Shown here in pieces: positions 56,930-64,000 of a stretch of 64,000 nt of DNA. A model generated the notes under the pieces. That model was not told the origin of the DNA and did not search any database. It was given only the letters and a program-made list of their open reading frames with translations. A program made the translations under genes and the position numbers. The DNA is from Bubalus kerabau (lineage: Eukaryota > Chordata > Mammalia > Artiodactyla > Bovidae). Location: assembly GCF_029407905.1 (NCBI RefSeq), contig NC_073627.1:161081697-161145696 (forward strand), given 5' to 3'. How positions within the stretch are numbered: position 1 is the first letter of the stretch; every line of letters starts with the position of its first letter.

Positions 56930-57458
56930 TTCTTTCTTTTTTTTTTTTTTAATTAAAAAAAAAAAATTTTTTTAAGTCCTCTATTGTCCTTTAATTTTCA
57001 CTTTTATAACTATTACTTTGCAAAAAAAAAAAAAAAGACCCTATTTTTTTTTTTTTTTTCTTCTTCAGCAAACTTCATATATATATTTTATAATTTTTTG
57101 ACCGTGGTTTTTTTTTTTTTTTTTTTTTTCTTTTTTCTTTTTCTTCTTTTCTTTAACATTGCATTTTTGAAATTCCAAACTCTACTCTAGATTTTTAATT
57201 TTAGCCTTTTGATATATGTTATCAATTTTGTACCTATAGTTTTTTTCATAATTGCTGTGACTTTTTTTTTTTCCTCTGTTTCTTTCTCTTCTTCTTTTAT
57301 ATAACATCGTATATCTGCAATTCCAAACTCTACTCAAGATTTTTAATTTATGCTTTTTGGTATTTGATATCAATTTTGTACCTGTATTTTCTTTATAATT
57401 TTTGCGACATTGTTTTTGTTGGTTTGTTTGTTTTCTCTCTTTATTTTTCTTCTTCTTC

Positions 57459-57489
<31 letters not shown>

Positions 57490-57740
57490 GTATTTTTGAA
57501 ATTCCAAACTCTACTCTGGATTTTTAATTTTTGCTGTTTGGTATTAGTTATCAATTTTGTACCTGTAGTTTCTTTATTACTTTCACGACCTTGTTTGTTT
57601 TTCTTTGTTCGTTTTTTCTCTCTTTCTTTTCCTTCTCCTTTTCATTAACATCGCATTTTTGAAATTCCAAACTCTACTCTAATTTCTAATTTTTGTTTTT
57701 ATGTATTTGTTACCAATTTTGTACCTTTAAGAACCCAATC
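56930..57740 (+). repeat. T-rich tandem array in the L1 5' UTR
   Basis: Four registers of the anchor AATTCCAAACTCTACTC (ending at 57187, 57335, 57516 and 57679) give unit lengths of 148, 181 and 163 bp. Each unit continues with ATTTTTAATTT, a TATCAATTTTGTACCT box and a long T-rich run of variable length. Confidence 0.88.
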
Positions 57741-57770
57741 TTCAGGACCCATTTTTCACTAGTGTACGAG

Positions 57771-58205
57771 ATTACTGGCTTGACTGCTCTCTCTCCCTTT
57801 GGACTCTCCATTTTCTCCACCAGGTCACCTGTATCTCCTCCCTAACCCCTCTCTACTCTACCCAACTCTGTGAATTTCTGTGTGTTCCAGACGGTGGAGA
57901 ACACTTAAGGAACTGATTACTGGCTGGATCTGTCTCCCGCCTTTTCATTTCCCCCTTTTATCCTTCTGGCCACCTCTGTCTCCTGCCTCCTTCTTCTCTT
58001 CCCTGTATAACTCCGTGAACATCTCTGAGTGGTCCAGTTGTGGAGTGCACATAAGGAAGTGACTACTGGCTAGCCCACTCTCTCCACTATTGATTCCACC
58101 TCATCTCATTTGGGTCACCTCTAACTCCCTCCTCCCTCTTCTCTTCTCCATGTAACGCTGTGAACCTCTCTGAGTGACCCTCACAGTAGAGAAACTTTTC
58201 ATCTT
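57771..58205 (+). repeat. Three-unit tandem array of about 146 bp in the L1 5' UTR
   Basis: Anchors ATTACTGGCT at 57771 and 57916 and ACTACTGGCT at 58062 are 145-146 bp apart. Each unit carries a CTCC-rich stretch, a TGTGAA-TCTCTGAGTG-like box and GGTGGAG/TGTGGAG/AGTAGAG before the next unit. Confidence 0.85.
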
Positions 58206-58724
58206 TAACGTAGATGTTTTATCAGTGGTGCTGGATAGAAGGAGAAGTTTTGAAACTACTGTAAAATTAAGACCGATAACTGGAAGTAGGAGGCTTAAGT
58301 CCAATCCCTGACTCCAGGGAACTCCTGACTCCAAGGAACATTAATTGACAGGAGCTCATCAAACGCCTCCATACCGACACTGAAACCAAGCACCACACAA
58401 GGGCCAACAAGTTCCAGGGAAAGACATAACAAGCAAATTCTCCAGCAACAAAGGAACACAGCCCTGAGCTTCAAGATACAGGCTGCCCAAAGTCACCCCA
58501 AAACCATAGACATCTCATAACTCATTACTGGACATTTCATTACACTCCAGAGAGAAGAAATACAGCTCCATCCACCAGAACATCGACACAAGCTTCCCTA
58601 ACCAGGAAACCTTGACAAGCCACCTGTACAAACCCACACACAGCGAGGAAACGCCACAATAAAGAGAACTCCACAAACTGCCAGAATACAGAAAGGACAC
58701 CCCAAACTCAGCAATTTAAACAAG

Positions 58725-59651
58725 ATGAAGAGACAGAGGAATAGCCAGCAGATAAAGGAACAGGATAAATGCCCACCAAACCAAACCAAAGAGGAAGAGA
58801 TAGGGAATCTACCTGATAAAGAATTCCGAATAATGATAGTGAAATTGATCCAAAATCTTGAAATTAAAATGGAATCACAGATAAATAGCCTGGAGGCAAG
58901 GATTGAGAAGATGCAAGAAAGGTTTAACAAGGACTTAGAAGAAATAAAAACGAGTCAATATATAATGAATAATGCAATAAGTGAAATTAAAAACACTCTG
59001 GAGGCAACAAATAGTAGAATAACAGAGGCAGAAGATAGGATTAGTGAATTAGAAGATAGAATGGTAGAAATAAATGAATCAGAGAGGATAAAAGAAAAAC
59101 GAATTAAAAGAAATGAGGACAATCTCAGAGACCTCCAGGACAATATTAAACGCTACAACATTCGAATCATAGGGGTCCCAGAAGAAGAAGACAAAAAGAA
59201 AGACCATGAGAAAATACTTGAGGAGATAATAGTCGAAAACTTCCCTAAAATGGGGAAGGAAATAATCACCCAAGTCCAAGAAACCCAGAGAGTCCCAAAT
59301 AGGATAAACCCAAGGCGAAACACCCCAAGACACATAGTAATCAAATTAACAAAGATCAAACACAAAGAACAAATATTAAAAGCAGCAAGGGAAAAACAAC
59401 AAATAACACACAAGGGAATTCCCATAAGGATAACAGCTGATCTTTCAATAGAAACTCTTCAAGCCAGGAGGGAATGGCAAGACATACTTAAAATGATGAA
59501 AGAAAATAATCTACAGCCCAGATTATTGTACCCAGCAAGGATCTCATTCAAGTATGAAGGAGAAATCAAAAGCTTTTCAGACAAGCAAAAGCTGAGAGAA
59601 TTCTGCACCACCAAACCAGCTCTCCAACAAATACTAAAGGATATTCTCTAG
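58725..59651 (+). CDS. L1 ORF1 protein (RNA-binding chaperone)
   Basis: 308 aa, uninterrupted. ORF1p of L1 forms trimers that coat L1 RNA in cytoplasmic ribonucleoprotein particles and chaperone nucleic acids during target-primed reverse transcription. Residues 35-145 are heptad-rich (LEIKMESQINSLEARIEKM and onward), the trimeric coiled coil. An RRM-type domain follows, with RNP2-like YNIRIIGVPE (144-153) and RNP1-like RHIVIKLTK (202-210) plus the KAAREK basic patch. The C-terminal domain carries LQARREWQDILK (245-256), LLYPARISF and GEIKSFSDKQKLREF. Human ORF1p has 338 aa; the difference is N-terminal. The start is the first Met in frame after the leader, preceded by AACAAG. The stop is 51 bp before ORF2. 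Confidence 0.96.
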   Translation: MKRQRNSQQIKEQDKCPPNQTKEEEIGNLPDKEFRIMIVKLIQNLEIKMESQINSLEARIEKMQERFNKDLEEIKTSQYIMNNAISEIKNTLEATNSRITEAEDRISELEDRMVEINESERIKEKRIKRNEDNLRDLQDNIKRYNIRIIGVPEEEDKKKDHEKILEEIIVENFPKMGKEIITQVQETQRVPNRINPRRNTPRHIVIKLTKIKHKEQILKAAREKQQITHKGIPIRITADLSIETLQARREWQDILKMMKENNLQPRLLYPARISFKYEGEIKSFSDKQKLREFCTTKPALQQILKDIL

Positions 59652-59702
59652 ACAGGAAACACAAAAATTGTGTATAAATTCGAACCCAAAACAATAAAGT
59701 AA

Positions 59703-62700
59703 ATGGCAACGGGGTCATACTTATCAGTAATTACCTTAAACGTAAATGGGTTGAATGCCCCAACCAAAAGACAAAGACTGGCTGAATGGATACAAAAACA
59801 AGACCCCTGCATATGTTGTCTACAAGAGACCCACCTCAAAACAGGGGACACATACAGACTGAAAGTGAAGGGCTGGAAAAAGATTTTCCATGCAAATAGG
59901 GACCAAAAGAAAGCAGGAGTAGCAATACTCATATCAGATAAAATAGACTTTAAAACAAAGACTGTGAAAAGAGACAAAGATGGTCACTACATAATGATCA
60001 AAGGATCAATCCAAGAAGAAGATATAACAATTATAAATATATATGCACCCAACACGGGAGCACCGCAGTATGTAAGACAAATGCTAACAAGTATGAAAGG
60101 AGAAATTAACAATAACACAATAATAGTGGGAGACTTTAATACCCCACTCACACCTATGGATAGATCAACTAAACAGAAAATTAACAAGGAAACACAAACT
60201 TTAAACGATACAATAGACCAGTTAGACCTAATTGATATCTATAGGACATTTCATCCCAAAACAATGAATTTCACCTTCTTCTCAAGCGCACATGGAACCT
60301 TCTCCAGGATAGATCACATCCTGGGCCATAAAGCTAGCCTTGGTAAATTCAAAAAAATAGAAATCATTCCAAGCATCTTTTCTGACCACAATGCAGTAAG
60401 ATTAGATCTCAATTACAGGAGAAAAGCTATTAAAAAATCCAACATATGGAGGCTGAACAACACGCTGCTGAATAACCAACAAATCACAGAAGAAATCAAA
60501 AAAGAAATCAAAATTTGCATAGAAACGAATGAAAATGAAAACACAACAACCCAAAACCTGTGGGACACGGTAAAAGCAGTCCTAAGGGGAAAGTTCATAG
60601 CAATACAGGCACACCTCAAGAAACAAGAAAAAAGTCAAATAAATAACCTAACTCTACACCTAAAGCAACTAGAAAAGGAAGAAATGAAGAACCCCAGGGT
60701 TAGTAGAAGGAAAGAAATCTTAAAAATTAGAGCAGAAATAAATGCAATAGAAACAAAAGAGACCATAGCAAAAATCAACAAAACCAAAAGCTGGTTCTTT
60801 GAAAGGATAAATAAAATTGACAAACCATTAGCCAGACTCATCAAGAAACAAAGGGAGAAAAATCAAATCAATAAAATTAGAAATGAAAATGGAGAGATCA
60901 CAACAGACAACACAGAAATACAAAGGATCATAAGAGACTACTATCAACAATTATATGCCAATAAAATGGACAACGTGGAAGAAATGGACAAATTCTTAGA
61001 AAAGTACAACTTTCCAAAACTCGATCAGGAAGAAATAGAAAATCTTAACAGACCCATCACAAGCACGGAAATTGAAACTGTAATCAAAAATCTTCCAGCA
61101 AACAAAAGCCCAGGTCCAGACGGCTTCACAGCTGAATTCTACCAAAAATTTAGAGAAGAGCTAACACCTATCCTGCTCAAACTCTTCCAGAAAATTGCAG
61201 AGGATGGTAAACTTCCAAACTCATTCTATGAGGCCACCATCACCCCAATACCAAAACCTGACAAAGATCCCACAAAAAAAGAAAACTACAGGCCAATATC
61301 ACTGATGAACATAGATGCAAAAATCCTTAACAAAATTCTAGCAATCAGAATCCAACAACACATTAAAAAGATCATACACCATGACCAAGTGGGCTTTATC
61401 CCAGGGATGCAAGGATTCTTCAATATCCACAAATCAATCAATGTAATACACCACATTAACAAATTGAAAAATAAAAACCATATGATTATCTCAATAGATG
61501 CAGAGAAAGCCTTTGACAAAATTCAACATCCATTTATGATCAAAACTCTCCAGAAAGCAGGAATAGAAGGAACCTACCTCAACATAATCAAAGCTATATA
61601 TGACAAACCCACAGCAAACATTATCCTCAATGGTGAAAAATTGAAAGCATTTCCTCTAAAGTCAGGAACAAGACAAGGGTGCCCACTTTCACCATTACTA
61701 TTCAACATAGTTTTGGAAGTTTTGGCCACAGCAATCAGAGCAGAAAAAGAAATAAAAGGAATCCAAATTGGAAAAGAAGAAGTAAAGCTCTCACTGTTTG
61801 CAGATGACATGATCCTCTACATAGAAAACCCTAAAGACTCCACCAGAAAATTACTAGAACTAATCAATGACTATAGTAAAGTTGCAGGATATAAAATCAA
61901 CACACAGAAATCCCTTGCATTCCTATACACTAATAATGAGAAAACAGAAAGAGAAATTAAGGAAACAATTCCATTCACCATTGCAACGGAAAGAATAAAA
62001 TACTTAGGAATATATCTACCTAAAGAATCTAAAGACCTATATATAGAAAACTATAAAACACTGGTGAAAGAAATCAAAGAGGACACTAACAGATGGAGAA
62101 ATATACCATGTTCATGGATTGGAAGAATCAATGTAGTGAAAATGAGTATACTACCCAAAGCAATCTATAGATTCAATGCAATCCCTATCAAGCTACCAAC
62201 AGCATTCTTCACAGAGCTAGAACAAATAATTTCACAATTTGTATGGAAAAACAAAAAACCTCGAATAGCCAAAGCGATCTTGAGAAAGAAGAATGGAACT
62301 GGAGGAATCAACCTACCTGACTTCAGGCTCTACTACAAAGCCACAGTTATCAAGACAGTATGGTACTGGCACAAAGACAGAAATATAGATCAATGGAACA
62401 AAATAGAAAGCCCAGAGATAAATCCACGCACATATGGACACCTTATCTTCGACAAAGGAGGCAAGAATATACAATGGATTAAAGACAATCTCTTTAACAA
62501 GTGGTGCTGGGAACTCTGGTCAACCACTTGTAAAAGAATGAAACTAGAACACTTTCTAACACCATACACAAAAATAAACTCAAAATGGATTAAAGATCTA
62601 AACGTAAGACCAGAAACTATAAAACTCCTAGAGGAGAACATAGGCAAAACACTCTCTGACATACATCACAGCAGGATCCTCTATGACCCACCTCCCAGAA

Positions 62701-63521
62701 TATTGGAAATAAAAGCAAAAATAAACAAATGGGACCTAATTAACCTTAAAAGCTTCTGCACATCAAAGGAAACTATTAGCAAGGTGAAAAGACAGCCTTC
62801 AGAATGGGAGAAGATAATAGCAAATGAAGCAACTGACAAACAACTAATCTCGAGAATATACAAGCAACTCCTACAGCTCAACTCCAGAAAAATAAATGAC
62901 CCAATCAAAAAATGGGCCAAAGAACTAAATAGACATTTCTCCAAAGAAGACATAAAGATGGCTAACAAACACATGAAAAGATGCTCAACATCACTCATTA
63001 TCAGAGAAATGCAAATCAAAACCACTATGAGGTACCATTTCACACCAGTCAGAATGGCTGCAATCCAAAAGTCTACAAGTAATAAATGCTGGAGAGGGTG
63101 TGGAGAAAAGGGAACCCTCTTACACTGTTGGTGGGAATGCAAACTAGTGCAGCCACTATGGAGAACAGTGTGGAGATTCCTTAAAAAACTGGAAATAGAC
63201 ATGCCTTATGATCCAGCAATCCCACTGCTGGGCATACACACTGAGAAAACCAGAAGGGAAAGAGACACGAGTACCCCAATGTTCATCGCAGCACTGTTTA
63301 TAATAGCCAGGACATGGAAGCAACCTAGATGTCCATCAGCAGATGAATGGATAAGAAAGCTGTGGTACATATACACAATGGAGTATTATTCAGCCATTAA
63401 AAAGAATACATTTGAATCAGTTCTAATGAGGTGGATGAAACTGGAGCCTATTATACAGAGTGAAGTAAGCCAGAAAGAAAAACACCAATACAGTATACTA
63501 ACGCATATATATGGAATTTAG
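59703..63521 (+). CDS. L1 ORF2 protein (endonuclease and reverse transcriptase)
   Basis: 1272 aa, uninterrupted; human ORF2p has 1275. It nicks target DNA and copies L1 RNA from the nick. Endonuclease residues 1-235: N13, E42 (QETHL), Y114, D144 and N146 (GDFN), T191, D204 (RIDH), D228 and H229 (SDH), each one position below the human numbering from memory. The reverse transcriptase spans about 480-770: [10 protein letters not shown]599 in motif A (SIDAEKAFD), [10 protein letters not shown], and D701/D702 in FADD. The C-terminal cysteine motif CWRGCGEK...HCWWEC begins at C1129. No stop, frameshift or missing catalytic residue was found. The ATG lies in AAAGTAAATGG, close to ORF1, so translation probably depends on termination-reinitiation as in other L1s (family inference). 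Confidence 0.97.
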   Translation: MATGSYLSVITLNVNGLNAPTKRQRLAEWIQKQDPCICCLQETHLKTGDTYRLKVKGWKKIFHANRDQKKAGVAILISDKIDFKTKTVKRDKDGHYIMIKGSIQEEDITIINIYAPNTGAPQYVRQMLTSMKGEINNNTIIVGDFNTPLTPMDRSTKQKINKETQTLNDTIDQLDLIDIYRTFHPKTMNFTFFSSAHGTFSRIDHILGHKASLGKFKKIEIIPSIFSDHNAVRLDLNYRRKAIKKSNIWRLNNTLLNNQQITEEIKKEIKICIETNENENTTTQNLWDTVKAVLRGKFIAIQAHLKKQEKSQINNLTLHLKQLEKEEMKNPRVSRRKEILKIRAEINAIETKETIAKINKTKSWFFERINKIDKPLARLIKKQREKNQINKIRNENGEITTDNTEIQRIIRDYYQQLYANKMDNVEEMDKFLEKYNFPKLDQEEIENLNRPITSTEIETVIKNLPANKSPGPDGFTAEFYQKFREELTPILLKLFQKIAEDGKLPNSFYEATITPIPKPDKDPTKKENYRPISLMNIDAKILNKILAIRIQQHIKKIIHHDQVGFIPGMQGFFNIHKSINVIHHINKLKNKNHMIISIDAEKAFDKIQHPFMIKTLQKAGIEGTYLNIIKAIYDKPTANIILNGEKLKAFPLKSGTRQGCPLSPLLFNIVLEVLATAIRAEKEIKGIQIGKEEVKLSLFADDMILYIENPKDSTRKLLELINDYSKVAGYKINTQKSLAFLYTNNEKTEREIKETIPFTIATERIKYLGIYLPKESKDLYIENYKTLVKEIKEDTNRWRNIPCSWIGRINVVKMSILPKAIYRFNAIPIKLPTAFFTELEQIISQFVWKNKKPRIAKAILRKKNGTGGINLPDFRLYYKATVIKTVWYWHKDRNIDQWNKIESPEINPRTYGHLIFDKGGKNIQWIKDNLFNKWCWELWSTTCKRMKLEHFLTPYTKINSKWIKDLNVRPETIKLLEENIGKTLSDIHHSRILYDPPPRILEIKAKINKWDLINLKSFCTSKETISKVKRQPSEWEKIIANEATDKQLISRIYKQLLQLNSRKINDPIKKWAKELNRHFSKEDIKMANKHMKRCSTSLIIREMQIKTTMRYHFTPVRMAAIQKSTSNKCWRGCGEKGTLLHCWWECKLVQPLWRTVWRFLKKLEIDMPYDPAIPLLGIHTEKTRRERDTSTPMFIAALFIIARTWKQPRCPSADEWIRKLWYIYTMEYYSAIKKNTFESVLMRWMKLEPIIQSEVSQKEKHQYSILTHIYGI

Positions 63522-63891
63522 AAAGATGGTAACAATAACCCTGTGTACGAGACAGCAAAAGAGACACTGATGTATAGAACAGTCTTATGGACTCTGTGGG
63601 AGAGGGAGAGGGTGGGAAGATTTGGGAGAATGGCATTGAAACATGTAAATATCATGTATGAAATGAGTTGCCAGTCCAGGTTCGATGCACGATACTGGAT
63701 GCTTGGGGCTGGTGCACTGGGACGACCCAGAGGGATGGAATGGGGAGGGAGGAGGGAGGAGGGTTCAGGATGGGGAACACATGTATACCTGTGGTGGATT
63801 CATTTTGATATTTGGCAAATCTAATACAGTTATGTAAAGTTTAAAAATAAAATAAAATTAAAAAAAAAAAATATTTATGTAAAAAAAAAAA
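63522..63891 (+). other. L1 3' UTR with G-rich tract and tail
   Basis: Contains purine-rich GTGGGAGAGGGAGAGGGTGGG (63596-63616) and a G4-capable tract at 63743-63763 (TGGGGAGGGAGGAGGGAGG continuing AGGG). Two overlapping AATAAA signals near 63845-63856 precede an A-rich tail interrupted by ATATTTATGT. The interruption suggests either a second A-run from slippage or an older genomically encoded end. Confidence 0.9.
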
Positions 63892-63907
63892 AAAAAGTTT
63901 GTGATTT
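63892..63907. repeat. L1 target-site duplication, right copy
   Basis: AAAAAGTTTGTGATTT, 16 of 16 identical with the left copy. Its first As merge with the poly(A) tail, so the boundary may be a few bases off. Confidence 0.95.
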
Positions 63908-64000
63908 AAAAATCACATAAAATGTAACACCTTACTCATTTTAACTTGTACAGTTCAATAGAGTTAAGTATGTTCAGCTTGTTTTGCAACAGATCTCTAG
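63908..64000 (-). mobile_element. Old L1 (L1M) 3' UTR, runs off the window
   Basis: AAAATCACATAAAATGTAAC, then CTTGTACAGTTCAATAGAGTTAAG follow the antisense L1MB-type 3' UTR seen at 45170-45260. The full-length L1 inserted at its edge. Confidence 0.75.

Larger units (their letters stand above)
55468..58724 (+). promoter_or_regulatory. L1 5' UTR with internal promoter
   Basis: The first 1.15 kb (55468-56620) is GC-rich with many CpG, consistent with a methylation-controlled internal Pol II promoter. It then passes through poly(A) (56631-56651), a T-rich tandem array and a pyrimidine-rich second array before ORF1. At 3257 bp it is much longer than the roughly 0.9-kb 5' UTR of human L1. Promoter activity is inferred from position and family. 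Confidence 0.8.
55468..63891 (+). mobile_element. Full-length ruminant L1 (L1-BT type) with intact ORFs
   Basis: An 8424-bp non-LTR retrotransposon with a 5' UTR (55468-58724), ORF1 (58725-59651), a 51-bp inter-ORF spacer, ORF2 (59703-63521), a 3' UTR with AATAAA signals (63845-63856) and an A-rich tail. It starts GGGGGGAGGAGCCAAGATGG, as full-length L1s with a YY1-type site do, and lies between perfect 16-bp duplications. Both proteins are uninterrupted and keep all catalytic residues I can check, so it is a candidate source element. It inserted into DNA whose right flank (63908 onward) is an old antisense L1 3' UTR. Whether it is expressed or mobile cannot be told from sequence. Confidence 0.97.

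Noticed and set aside
56984..57648. Phe-rich ORFs in the L1 leader
   Set aside because: They are translations of poly(T) tandem repeats and carry no protein signal.
57160..58205. Tandem units in the L1 leader as a CRISPR array
   Set aside because: Units are 145-181 bp with gradual divergence and no repeat/spacer alternation, in a vertebrate genome.
62681..63202. 173-codon minus-strand ORF opposite L1 ORF2
   Set aside because: Shadow of the intact ORF2 on the other strand, where A-rich codons give few antisense stops.

Overview
The window is nuclear DNA from a ruminant, most likely cattle or a close bovid. This rests on dense Bov-tA SINEs (tRNA-Glu-derived head followed by a Bov-A unit), Bov-A2 dimers ending in AGC repeats, BovB (RTE-clade) LINEs, ruminant-type L1 copies and a ruminant betaretrovirus-like LTR, lying on older mammal-wide MIR and L1M fossils. 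Family names come from recalled consensus sequences, not from a search. I see no host protein-coding exon, tRNA, rRNA or other host RNA gene. Nearly all short reading frames are translations of repeats.

Layout. 1-5 kb: AT-rich DNA with an antisense solo LTR (1768-3079, flanked by GGGACC), a Bov-tA and a BovB scrap. 5.6-7.6 kb: an L1 3' end split by a 1.24-kb composite of a Bov-A2 and the GC-rich tandem-repeat leader of BovB, between 10-bp duplications. 8-14.6 kb: Bov-A2, a CA microsatellite, a decayed near-complete BovB(+) whose reverse-transcriptase core is replaced by foreign sequence, and an ancient LTR split by two SINEs. 15.5-19.3 kb: SINEs, MIR-type relics and an old L1(-). 19.3-22.2 kb: BovB(-) with a 12-bp duplication, itself carrying a Bov-A2 and an L1 end. 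22.2-28.3 kb: a hAT-like miniature transposon, an old L1(+) with several insertions, an ERVL-like pol relic, a GC-rich stretch and an LTR-like end. 28.3-45 kb: mostly unassigned AT-rich DNA with isolated MIR, SINE, BovB and L1 insertions. 46-47.3 kb: two BovB copies back to back as a large inverted repeat. 48.5-55.4 kb: SINEs, BovB(-) and unassigned DNA.

The main functional-looking object is at 55468-63891: a full-length (8.42 kb) L1 with a perfect 16-bp target-site duplication, an 8-bp-plus YY1-like start motif, a long 5' UTR with two tandem arrays, an uninterrupted ORF1 (308 aa) and an uninterrupted ORF2 (1272 aa) keeping the endonuclease, reverse-transcriptase and C-terminal cysteine motifs. 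If transcribed it could supply proteins for its own copying and for poly(A)-tailed RNAs. The BovB copies, all broken here, represent the machinery thought to have moved the Bov-tA and Bov-A2 SINEs.
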